Shown: one piece after another, positions 13,777-21,151 of the stretch | Layout: each line of letters begins with the position of its first letter | Position numbering within the stretch: position 1 is the stretch's first letter | Assembly (NCBI GenBank): GCA_030639665.1 | Contig: DAOWCC010000011.1 | Coordinates: 1-23,633, forward strand | From: Elusimicrobiota bacterium | GTDB taxonomy: Bacteria > Elusimicrobiota > Elusimicrobia > Elusimicrobiales > UBA9959 | Direction of reading: 5' to 3' | Length of the DNA: 23,633 bases | Translations under genes and position numbers: made by a program | Notes under the pieces: generated by a model | The model's input: only the letters and a program-made list of their open reading frames with translations | Database searches by the model: none | Told to the model about the DNA's origin: nothing

Positions 13777-16401
13777 ATGATTATGATACAGAAAATTTTC
13801 GAGTCCATATACGGCACCAAAAGCGAAAGAGATTTAAAAAAGATTCAGCCTTTGGTGGATAAAATCAATTCATTGGAAGAAGAAATAAGCAAGCTTACCG
13901 ATGAACAGCTAAAAAATAAGACAATTGAATTTAGAGAAAGACTTAAAGAGGGCGAGACTCTTGATGATATTTTGCCTGAGGCATTTGCTTGTGTCCGGGA
14001 ATCTTCTAAAAGAACATTGAAGATGCGCCATTATGATGTTCAAATGCTCGGCGGTATTATTTTACATCAAGGCAGAATTTCGGAAATGAAGACCGGTGAG
14101 GGTAAAACCCTTGTCGCGACATTGGCCGCTTATTTAAACGCCATTGAAGGCAATGGCGTTCATGTGGTCACGGTCAATGATTATTTGGCCAAAAGAGATA
14201 TGGCATGGATGGGGCCGGTTTTTGAATTTATGGGTCTTACTGTCGGTAATGTCGGACATGATATGCCTAACAGCGAACGAAAAGAAATGTATGGCCGCGA
14301 TATAACCTATGTGACCAATAATGAAATAGGGTTTGATTATCTGCGCGATAATATGGCGATGGATAAAGACGACAGGGTTATGCGTTTTAGAAATTACGCG
14401 ATTGTTGATGAAGTTGATTCCATTCTTATAGACGAAGCCAGAACCCCTTTGATTATTTCCGGTCCGGCTGAAGAGTCCACCGATAAATATTATTCCGTTA
14501 ATAAAGTTATTCCTCTTTTGAATGTCAGGTTTATAACGGATAAAGAAGAATTGGAAGCCAAAAAAACCGGAGAAGATTTAGGCAAGGGTTATGACGCTAT
14601 TATTGATGAAAAAAGCCATACCGCGACATTGACCGAAGAAGGCATAGATAAAGCTGAAAAAATATTGGGCGTGAGCAATATGTATGATGATGTGGGTTCT
14701 GAATGGGCTCATCATTTAACGCAAGGTCTCAGGGCCTATCATCTTTTTAAAAAAGACGATGAATATCTCGTTAAAGACGGCGAGATTATGATAATTGATG
14801 AATTTACCGGCAGGCTTATGCCCGGCAGACGCTGGTCAGACGGGCTTCATCAGGCTATTGAGGCTAAAGAAAATTTAAAAATAAAAGAAGAAAACCAGAC
14901 TTTGGCAACCGTAACTTTCCAAAACTATTTTAAGATTTATTCCAAACTTTCCGGAATGACGGGAACGGCAATGACGGAAGTTAAAGAATTTGGAGAGATA
15001 TACGGACTTGATGCCGTTGAAATTCCGCCTAATAGACCCTGCGTAAGAGAAGATTCGGCGGATAGAATTTATAGAACGGAGCGCGAGAAATACAATGCTT
15101 TGGTGGAAGAAATAGACGGAAGATGGCGCGCGGGCCAGCCGCTTTTGGTTGGCACTCGTTCAGTGGATAAATCTGAAAAAATTTCGGCAATACTTAGAAC
15201 CAAAGGCATACCGCATCAAGTATTAAACGCCAAGTACCATGAAATGGAAGCTCAAATTATTGAACAGGCCGGAAAAAAAGGCGGTGTTACTATTGCGACC
15301 AATATGGCGGGCCGTGGAACGGATATTGTTTTGGGAGGGATTCCTCTTGATGAAGAAGGCCAAAAACATGTTGTAGGCGCTGGAGGTCTGCAGGTTATAG
15401 GCACGGAACGCCATGAATCAAGAAGAATAGATAATCAGCTTAGAGGTCGTTGCGCCAGACAAGGCGATCCGGGCGGTTCTGTTTTTTATGTTTCTTTGGA
15501 AGATGAATTAATGAGATTGTTCGGCTCAGACAGAATTGCTTCCGTAATGCAGAAGTTAGGTATGAAGGAAGGGGAAGTTATAGAGTCCGTTCTTGTGTCC
15601 AAACAAATTGAAGGCGCTCAAAAAAGAGTGGAATCAATGAATTTTGATTCCAGAAAACAGCTTTTGGATTATGATAATGTCATGAATAAACAGCGGCAAG
15701 CCATTTATGGGCTTAGAAACGCGATTCTCGACGGCGATGATGTAACTGACCGCGTTAAGCAGATGATAGCGGAAACTCTGGAAGATCAATTCAATGTTTT
15801 TACTCCTAAAGAGAAATCATATCAGCTTTGGAATATGTCGGAGTTGAATGTGTATCTAAAGAAGAACTTTGGCTTTTCAGTTGATTATGATGAAGATGAA
15901 TTGGCTAAAACTCCTTATGAGGTATTTACAAAAGAAATAACCGATAAGGCCATAAAAATTTATGAAAACAGATTCCCCGATTTTGCAGAGAGAGATGTTG
16001 ATTTTGCCGAGATGCAGAGAATTCTCGTATTGCAGATTATAGATCATATCTGGAAAAATCATTTATTTGAATTGGACCATTTGAAAAAAGGCGTTGGTTT
16101 GAGGGCTTATGGACAGAAAGATCCTTTGATAGAGTATCAAAAGGAATCGTATTCAATGTTTGAAAAAATGATTACCAGGGTTCGAGATCAAATGGTTGAA
16201 TATGTTTTTAGAATTCAACTTCCCCCAAGGGTGGTTCATCGGCCTAAAATGAAAGAAACAAGGGATGAGGACTCATTATCCCAGGTAAGCGACGGAGCCG
16301 GGCAGCAAAAAACGGCTGTTATTCAAAAGATAGGCCGGAACGATCCTTGTCCTTGCGGTAGCGGAAAGAAATATAAGAAATGTCATGGCAGAAATAAATA
16401 G
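13777..16401 (+). CDS. secA: SecA preprotein translocase ATPase
   Basis: 874 residues, normal for SecA. It binds preproteins and drives them through SecYEG using ATP, at the inner face of the membrane. Walker A lies in MKTGEGKTLVATLAAYLNA (GEGKT at 107-111), Walker B/DEAD-like VDEVDSILIDEARTP follows, then the preprotein-binding region, SGMTGTA, NMAGRGTDI and QLRGRCARQGDPG of the second helicase domain. The C-terminus carries CPCGSGKKYKKCHGRNK, the SEC-C zinc motif used for SecB and phospholipid contacts. Two in-frame ATGs (13777, 13783) are possible and neither has a clear ribosome binding site; the second gives a more canonical start MIQKIFESIYG. The 96-bp upstream stretch shows only a -10-like TATAAA at 13760-13765. 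Its end overlaps lnt by 17 bp. Confidence 0.97.
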   Translation: MIMIQKIFESIYGTKSERDLKKIQPLVDKINSLEEEISKLTDEQLKNKTIEFRERLKEGETLDDILPEAFACVRESSKRTLKMRHYDVQMLGGIILHQGRISEMKTGEGKTLVATLAAYLNAIEGNGVHVVTVNDYLAKRDMAWMGPVFEFMGLTVGNVGHDMPNSERKEMYGRDITYVTNNEIGFDYLRDNMAMDKDDRVMRFRNYAIVDEVDSILIDEARTPLIISGPAEESTDKYYSVNKVIPLLNVRFITDKEELEAKKTGEDLGKGYDAIIDEKSHTATLTEEGIDKAEKILGVSNMYDDVGSEWAHHLTQGLRAYHLFKKDDEYLVKDGEIMIIDEFTGRLMPGRRWSDGLHQAIEAKENLKIKEENQTLATVTFQNYFKIYSKLSGMTGTAMTEVKEFGEIYGLDAVEIPPNRPCVREDSADRIYRTEREKYNALVEEIDGRWRAGQPLLVGTRSVDKSEKISAILRTKGIPHQVLNAKYHEMEAQIIEQAGKKGGVTIATNMAGRGTDIVLGGIPLDEEGQKHVVGAGGLQVIGTERHESRRIDNQLRGRCARQGDPGGSVFYVSLEDELMRLFGSDRIASVMQKLGMKEGEVIESVLVSKQIEGAQKRVESMNFDSRKQLLDYDNVMNKQRQAIYGLRNAILDGDDVTDRVKQMIAETLEDQFNVFTPKEKSYQLWNMSELNVYLKKNFGFSVDYDEDELAKTPYEVFTKEITDKAIKIYENRFPDFAERDVDFAEMQRILVLQIIDHIWKNHLFELDHLKKGVGLRAYGQKDPLIEYQKESYSMFEKMITRVRDQMVEYVFRIQLPPRVVHRPKMKETRDEDSLSQVSDGAGQQKTAVIQKIGRNDPCPCGSGKKYKKCHGRNK

Positions 16402-17968
16402 TCATTCTTCTTCGCTAAAAAGCTTCGAAGGAACAGGCAGGTCTCAGGTTTCAGGTCTCAGGTTTAAAAAAATACTCTCGTTTTTTTTGCTTCCATTTTT
16501 TACTTCTTTGCTTTTAATATTGAGTTATCCTAAATTCAATCTTGGTTTTCTCGCGTGGCTCGCGCTCGCTCCTCTTACAATCGCAATATGGAAAGCTAAA
16601 AATATCAGTTCCGCTTTAATTGCCGGCTTAATTGCCGGTTTTTGTTTTTATGCGGGAATTTTATATTGGATTTATATAACAATGATAGCCGGAGGGGTAA
16701 GTAGCGGCATATCACTTCTCGGTTGGATGGCTTTAAGTTTTATTTTATCTTTTGAATTTATTGTAATTGCCGGTTTGGGTTTTTATCTTAAAAAAACAGG
16801 TCCCGTGGCTTATCCTTATGTTTTCGCCGCAGGTTGGGTATTGCTTGAATGGACTAAAATATTTTTAACTTCCAAAGCGGTATGGTTTCCCTGGTTTATG
16901 CTGGGATATACTCAATGGCAATATCTTGAAATAGCGCAAATAGTTTCTTTTACCGGTGTTTACGGTTTAAGTTTCGCGCTCAGTTTTTGTGGAGCTTTGG
17001 CGGGAATCTTTTTTGTAAGCGAGGAAAAAATCACGGTAAAAATTTTAAGGGTTTCTCCGGCATTGCTTTTGATAGGGGGTTTATTTTTATATGGTAGTTT
17101 GGAGCTTAAGCATGGCCCTAAATATTCATCTGAAAATATCAGTTTTTCCATTCTTCAGCCCAGTATAGATTTTTATAAAAAATGGGATGAAAAATATGTT
17201 TTATGGATAAAGAGCAGAATAAACGGTTTGCTTGAGAAAACGGAAAACCCCGATATTATTGTTTGGCCTGAAAATTCATTGCCGGGCTGGATAGATGAAC
17301 CTGAACTTGTCACTTGGCTCAAAGAAATTTCTGTTAAATATAAAAGCCGAAATATTGTTGGTTCGGCATCGCAATCCGATGGTAAATATGTAGCTTCTTT
17401 CTTTTTAAATGAAAAAGGCGCGATAGAGGATTCTTATAATAAAAGACGATTGGTGCCTTTTGGGGAATATGTTCCTTTAAGATCGGTGTTATCTGATTTT
17501 ATAGGCGTAATTGGAGAACTTGGCGAATTTGAAAAGGGCGCTATGAAGCAAAATCTTTTTAAGATGGGGGATTTTCGCATAGCTAACGCTATTTGTTATG
17601 AATCCATTTTTCCTTATCTTTTAAGGGATGACGCGTTAAGCGGAGCGGATATGTTTGTGAATATCACAAATGACGGTTGGTATTTAGATACCGCGGCGCC
17701 TCATCAGCATTTTCTTGTAAATATTTTCAGGGCTATTGAAAATAGGCGTTCGATAATCAGAGCCGCTAATAATGGCATATCGGCCTTAATAGATCCATGG
17801 GGAAGGACGATAAAAAAACTTGATTTAAATGAGTACGCGGTTTTAAATGTTCAAGCGCCGGTGTATAAAGATTATGGGCTGAGTTTCTACTCAAGATACG
17901 GAAATTGGTTTGTATTCTGTTGTTTTATTTTGGTCGGAGCATTTATGATTGTCGCGGTAGTGTTCTAA
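16385..17968 (+). CDS. lnt: Apolipoprotein N-acyltransferase
   Basis: 527 residues. Lnt adds the third acyl chain to the N-terminal Cys of lipoproteins at the outer side of the inner membrane, a mainly diderm function. About seven helices precede and one follows a nitrilase (CN-hydrolase) domain. The catalytic triad is visible: Glu296 in VWPENSLPG, Lys353 in YNKRRLVPFGEYVP and Cys404 in AICYESIFP, with spacing (51 between Lys and Cys) close to E. coli (52). NITNDGWY follows. The start lies in the end of secA; no other in-frame ATG exists before the first helix. The first ~30 residues are unusual because codons 20-26 are made of a heptanucleotide repeat (16441-16461). Confidence 0.95.
   Translation: MAEINSHSSSLKSFEGTGRSQVSGLRFKKILSFFLLPFFTSLLLILSYPKFNLGFLAWLALAPLTIAIWKAKNISSALIAGLIAGFCFYAGILYWIYITMIAGGVSSGISLLGWMALSFILSFEFIVIAGLGFYLKKTGPVAYPYVFAAGWVLLEWTKIFLTSKAVWFPWFMLGYTQWQYLEIAQIVSFTGVYGLSFALSFCGALAGIFFVSEEKITVKILRVSPALLLIGGLFLYGSLELKHGPKYSSENISFSILQPSIDFYKKWDEKYVLWIKSRINGLLEKTENPDIIVWPENSLPGWIDEPELVTWLKEISVKYKSRNIVGSASQSDGKYVASFFLNEKGAIEDSYNKRRLVPFGEYVPLRSVLSDFIGVIGELGEFEKGAMKQNLFKMGDFRIANAICYESIFPYLLRDDALSGADMFVNITNDGWYLDTAAPHQHFLVNIFRAIENRRSIIRAANNGISALIDPWGRTIKKLDLNEYAVLNVQAPVYKDYGLSFYSRYGNWFVFCCFILVGAFMIVAVVF
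16441..16461 (+). repeat. Heptanucleotide tandem repeat inside lnt
   Basis: Three 7-bp units, GTCTCAG, GTTTCAG, GTCTCAG, followed by GTTT. Because three units equal 21 bp, the reading frame of lnt is kept, encoding roughly VSGLRF-type residues just before the first membrane helix. The word is related to the 7-bp units at 5257-5372. Confidence 0.6.
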
Positions 17969-17988
17969 AAAATACTTGCGTATTTTTT
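17967..17988 (+). terminator. Weak AT-rich hairpin at lnt 3' end
   Basis: AAAAAATAC (17967-17975) pairs perfectly with GTATTTTTT (17980-17988) around TTGC, starting inside the lnt stop codon. The stem has only one G-C pair, so termination here is uncertain; the strong hairpin at 18267 is the better candidate. Confidence 0.3.
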
Positions 17989-18070
17989 ACCCCCTGTGCT
18001 TAGATTTTATTATTTCCCGCGTTAAGATTCCTCTGGAATTAGCGGGGAATGGAATCTACGGGGGGTTTAT
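17984..18070 (+). repeat. Fold-back intergenic repeat, copy A
   Basis: Begins TTTTTACCCCC and continues through TGCTTAGATTTTATTATT, and ends with GGAATCTACGGGGGGTTTA. The end is a near inverse of the beginning: ACCCCC-GT-AGATT on both sides, apart from a GCTT insertion on the left. A further dyad AGATTCC (18025-18031)/GGAATCT (18051-18057) lies inside. The same left and right ends recur in copy B. No coding frame is convincing; the element resembles a small non-autonomous fold-back repeat. Confidence 0.55.
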
Positions 18071-18081
18071 AATTATGTGGG

Positions 18082-18243
18082 TTTTTACCCCTCCGTGCTT
18101 AAATTTTACTATTCCCAGTGATTATTCCGCTATGCGGAACGCTGAGAGTGGTCGTCTGATGGACATAGCTTCTGCCTGCCCGCCGACGCAGTAGTGGTGG
18201 GATACGGCACCCAGCATAGCCTTGGAATCTACGGGGGGTTATA
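18082..18243 (+). repeat. Fold-back intergenic repeat, copy B, with GC-rich interior
   Basis: Left end TTTTTACCCC followed by TCCGTGCTTAAATTTTACTA matches copy A closely, and the right end GGAATCTACGGGGGGTT (18224-18240) is identical to copy A's for 17 bp. The interior differs: about 105 bp of markedly GC-rich sequence, including the hairpin TTCCGC-TAT-GCGGAA (18125-18139) and GTGGTGGG-rich DNA. It may be a second element inserted into, or a longer version of, the same repeat family. This and copy A fill the 345-bp gap after lnt. Confidence 0.55.
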
Positions 18244-18266
18244 GAGATTGGCGGTAAAAAATAAAA

Positions 18267-18296
18267 ACAGCGGCGTTATAAACGCCGCTGTTTTTT
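18267..18296. terminator. Strong bidirectional intrinsic terminator
   Basis: ACAGCGGCGTT (18267-18277) and AACGCCGCTGT (18281-18291) form an 11-bp perfect stem with loop ATA. A T-run follows on the plus strand (18291-18296) and an A-rich run (18257-18267) gives a T-run on the minus strand. It lies between lnt (+) and the exported protein ending at 18314 (-), so it can stop both convergent transcripts. Confidence 0.85.
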
Positions 18297-18313
18297 AATG
18301 TTTCAAGTTTTCC

Positions 18314-19369
18314 TTAGAAGGGGAAAACTACTTGAGGACAAACTATGCTTGATTTGTCATAGTCAAAGTTCGGGAGAGGCCTTTCAATCGGTGTAGTATA
18401 TGTTGAGCCTCCGGTGCATTTGTAAACGCAGTTATTATCCTTTATTTCTTTTATAAAGCAAGCTTTTACAAATTTGCTTTTGCTTTTGTTTTTAAGGCCG
18501 TCAACAATGTCTGACCACAGTTCACGAAGATTAAAGGAATAGTTATCGTGATGCATGACAGATTCCTGGTAAAGTTCCCACATTTCTTTTAGACTGATTT
18601 TTGCATCTACCAAAGAGGTAAATTCATCGTAATCAAGTTTCTTTTCCATATAAAGCTTTTCCCAGCTATTAAGGTCCTCTATTCCGGTTTTTACAAATTT
18701 TTCCCATTTTGTTTTAAGCCGCTTGGTTTTTAATTCGGGAGTAATGAAAGAATACATATCGGGAAGAACTTTTCTCAAGGCTGACATTTCCGCGTTTAAT
18801 TCGTTTGCGGTTTGAATTAAATCAGTACCGAACCAAAAATCATAATTTTCATGGTTTTCAATAAGTTTAACGGCTTCCTTTAATTCAGCGGTTTTCATTT
18901 TGATTTCAGTGGAATTCACAAAAAAGAGTTTATAGTTCTTGGTTTCAGATTCTAAATTGTATCCAATCCATCTAACTGTTTTCTCAATTTCCTTCGCGTA
19001 GAAAGAAACTGATTTTGTGTATTTTGTCGGAGCTTTATTTGAGCTGTTCATTTCTTCAAGGCTTTGTAATGTGAGCGCAATCATTTTTATCGTATTGGCT
19101 TGCATTCGAGCTAGGAAAATATACTGAGCGTCTATTATATGATCGGTATTCGGCTTGCTTGAACCCCATTGTTGCCATTCCCAGCGTTGCCATGTTATTT
19201 GTTTTTGAGCCTTAATATTAATAGGAAAGTTGACGGCTTTCAAATCAATGCTTTCAGCTATCTCGGAAGCGTTTTTGTATTCGAAAGAATTTCTAAGAGC
19301 TTCATTTTCAAGAGCGCAAACAGGGCTGATAAGCGCCGTCATTAGAATTATTGCGGATAATTTTTTCAT
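18314..19369 (-). CDS. Exported protein of unknown function
   Basis: 351 residues not matched to any family I know. MKKLSAIILMTALISPVCALENEAL is a signal peptide with a likely cut after VCA; the Cys is not in a proper lipobox (Val precedes it), so a lipoprotein is less likely. The mature part is rich in charged, probably helical segments (for example AELKEAVKLIENHENYDFW, ALRKVLPDM) with many Trp and Lys. Near the C-terminus four Cys (in KACFIKE, NNCVYKC and SIVCPQV) could form disulfides in the periplasm. AGGAGA precedes the ATG by about 9-10 nt (19380-19385). It is divergent from the C11 protease at 19643 and shares its 273-bp upstream region, so a functional link is possible but unproven. 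Confidence 0.8.
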   Translation of the reverse strand: MKKLSAIILMTALISPVCALENEALRNSFEYKNASEIAESIDLKAVNFPINIKAQKQITWQRWEWQQWGSSKPNTDHIIDAQYIFLARMQANTIKMIALTLQSLEEMNSSNKAPTKYTKSVSFYAKEIEKTVRWIGYNLESETKNYKLFFVNSTEIKMKTAELKEAVKLIENHENYDFWFGTDLIQTANELNAEMSALRKVLPDMYSFITPELKTKRLKTKWEKFVKTGIEDLNSWEKLYMEKKLDYDEFTSLVDAKISLKEMWELYQESVMHHDNYSFNLRELWSDIVDGLKNKSKSKFVKACFIKEIKDNNCVYKCTGGSTYTTPIERPLPNFDYDKSSIVCPQVVFPF

Positions 19370-19446
19370 TTTGTGTATTTCTCCTAAATTTTAGTTTTGG
19401 CTGTTTGTATTATCTAAAGTATAGGACGTTTTGAAGGATAAGCTAA

Positions 19447-19543
19447 GGGTCTTAATACCCCTAATATTCTGAAAAAAGGCTTATTTGGAAAAGGTCTATT
19501 AGCTATAAGGCATAGGTCTTTAGGGTCTTTTTTATTAGGTCTT
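19447..19543. promoter_or_regulatory. Palindrome and GGTCTT half-site cluster between divergent exported-protein genes
   Basis: GGGTCTTAATACCC (19447-19460) is a near palindrome of the type GGGTCTTAAGACCC seen upstream of the other two C11 genes. Downstream lie further direct GGTCT words at 19493, 19515, 19524 (as GGGTCTT from 19523) and 19538. A -10-like TATACT on the minus strand (19423-19418) could serve the exported protein, and TATAAG (19504-19509) the C11 gene. The rest of 19370-19642 holds only the two ribosome binding sites. A multi-site operator is inferred. Confidence 0.4.
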
Positions 19544-19642
19544 ATGTACCTTGATTAATATCAGCAATGGTGTAAGCTTTAAAAGTAAGCCGGTGAGCTT
19601 CCCAAAACATTGGTTTATAACATCAAAGCGCAGGAGGAGTCT

Positions 19643-20980
19643 ATGTTAAAGAAAATAATAGCCGCCGCAGTTGTTTTATCTATGTCCGCAGTTTATATCG
19701 GAGCGCAAGAAGTTGAAATTGATTTTGACGGTAAAAGCGATATTCAGAAGACTCAAAATATAGAAGGGTTTTCGATTTCCGATATAATAGCGGAGAAGGT
19801 GTCCAACCTTGAAATTGAAGTTCCCGAAATGGATTCCCTAAATAAGAAAATCAAAGGTTCCGCGGAATGGACCATCATGGTTTTTGTCAATTCTAAAAAC
19901 AATTTGGAAAAGTATGGCTTAAAAGATGTCAATGAAATGGAAATGATTGGCTCCTCCGATAAAGTAAATATTGTTGTTGAAATGGGCAGAATGTCCGGTT
20001 TCGACTCTTCCGAAGGGGATTGGAAAGGGACCAGACGATATTTAATTCAAAAGGATGATAATATCAATGCCGTCACTTCTCCGATAGTGGAAGATCTCGG
20101 TAAAACAGATATGGGAGATTGGAAGCAATTAGCCAAATTTGGTAAATGGGCGAAAGAAAAATATCCCGCCAAAAAATATATGCTTATCGTTTGGAATCAT
20201 GGAAGCGGTTGGGAAAAGAGCGTTAAATCTATAGTGGATAAAGGTCTTTCCTATGATGATGAAACCCATAATCATTTTACCACGCCTCAACTTGGCATGG
20301 CTATTAATGAAATCGGCAAAATTGATGTTTATGGTTCGGATGCCTGCTTAATGCAAATGGTTTCGGTTGATTATGAATTAAAAGATAATGTTACCTATAT
20401 AGTAGGTTCCGAAGAGACTGAGCCGGGCGATGGTTATACTTATAATACGATGCTTGATCCGATAGTTTCCAATCCCTCAATGACCGCGTATCAAGCCGCT
20501 AAAGTTGTTGTTGACGCTTACTCGGATCATTATCAAGATATGAGTTATGCGTATACACAAGCTTTTGTCCGAACTTCAGCAATGTCCACTTTGCTCAAAT
20601 TAATGAATGAATGGGCTTATGCCGTGACCGAAGCCGGCGATAAAGCGATAGTCAAAACCGCCATTTCAAACTCTCAAAGTTTTGCCATGAAAGACAATAA
20701 GGACTTATATCATTTTGTAAGTCTTGTGGGCGAGAAAACCGCCAGTTCTGTTGTTAAAGAAAAAGGTGAAGATCTTATGGTATACATTAAAAGAAGCGTG
20801 GTGGCTTATGACAGATGGAATAGTTCAAGCGGCGGCTGGTGGGGACCCGAGGATTATTCAAACACTCATGGTATAGCCGTTTATTTACCCAGCTATTCTT
20901 ACAATAAGAATTATAGTGAGCTTAAATTTGCCCAGTATTCAAATTGGGATGAGTTTATTCAATGGTATACGGCGAAATAA
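19643..20980 (+). CDS. Secreted clostripain-like (C11) cysteine protease
   Basis: 445 residues. Signal peptide MLKKIIAAAVVLSMSAVYIGA with a likely cut before QEVEID. After a ~50-residue acidic stretch comes the C11 domain: EWTIMVFVNSKNNLEKYG, SSDKVNIVVEMGR, LIVWNHGSGWEKS with catalytic His186, and DVYGSDACLMQMVSV with catalytic Cys235. The protein ends with an IAVYLPS...W-rich segment typical of the family. It is expected to cleave proteins after basic residues outside the inner membrane; this is from family knowledge. A TTG at 19610 would extend the frame by 11 codons, but AGGAGGAG at 19632-19639 lies just before the ATG at 19643 and the signal peptide starts there. Closest relative in the window is the next gene. 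Confidence 0.95.
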   Translation: MLKKIIAAAVVLSMSAVYIGAQEVEIDFDGKSDIQKTQNIEGFSISDIIAEKVSNLEIEVPEMDSLNKKIKGSAEWTIMVFVNSKNNLEKYGLKDVNEMEMIGSSDKVNIVVEMGRMSGFDSSEGDWKGTRRYLIQKDDNINAVTSPIVEDLGKTDMGDWKQLAKFGKWAKEKYPAKKYMLIVWNHGSGWEKSVKSIVDKGLSYDDETHNHFTTPQLGMAINEIGKIDVYGSDACLMQMVSVDYELKDNVTYIVGSEETEPGDGYTYNTMLDPIVSNPSMTAYQAAKVVVDAYSDHYQDMSYAYTQAFVRTSAMSTLLKLMNEWAYAVTEAGDKAIVKTAISNSQSFAMKDNKDLYHFVSLVGEKTASSVVKEKGEDLMVYIKRSVVAYDRWNSSSGGWWGPEDYSNTHGIAVYLPSYSYNKNYSELKFAQYSNWDEFIQWYTAK

Positions 20981-21005
20981 ATTAGTTTAATAAGTTTTAT
21001 AAAAG

Positions 21006-21039
21006 GGCTGTCCCGTTTAAACGGGACAGCCTTTTTTTT
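21006..21039 (+). terminator. Intrinsic terminator after C11 gene
   Basis: GGCTGTCCCGTTT (21006-21018) and AAACGGGACAGCC (21019-21031) form a perfect 26-bp palindrome followed by eight T (21032-21039). It ends the transcript of the C11 gene at 19643-20980 and separates it from the next C11 gene, which therefore has its own promoter. Confidence 0.9.
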
Positions 21040-21060
21040 ATTATATTTGCCGCTGAACTA

Positions 21061-21129
21061 AAAGACCCACTAAATAACGGGTCTTAAGGCACTAACAAAA
21101 TCTTTAAAACAATCTAAACTATAATTATA
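21061..21129 (+). promoter_or_regulatory. Promoter block with inverted GGGTCTT half-sites upstream of C11 gene
   Basis: AAGACCC (21062-21068) and GGGTCTT (21079-21085) are inverted 7-bp half-sites 10 nt apart, the second running into AAGGCAC (21086-21092) as an abutting third half-site. The block (21061-21093) and a second block (21114-21129, with -10-like TATAAT at 21120-21125) match the region upstream of the C11 gene at 625. The half-site pair keeps its dyad although bases differ (AAGGNCC/GGGCCTT there). The distance from the 14-bp palindrome to the -10 is 27 nt here and 28 nt there, placing it near -46. Confidence 0.55.
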
Positions 21130-21151
21130 GATTGATGAAAAGGATAATTGG

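Noticed and set aside
17976..18194. 72-codon open frame after lnt
   Set aside because: It lies wholly within the two fold-back repeats, has no ribosome binding site, and its translation looks like random sequence.
18314..19369. Lipoprotein signal in the exported protein (Cys18)
   Set aside because: The residue before the Cys is Val, and the preceding SP does not fit a lipobox; a normal signal peptidase I site after VCA is better.
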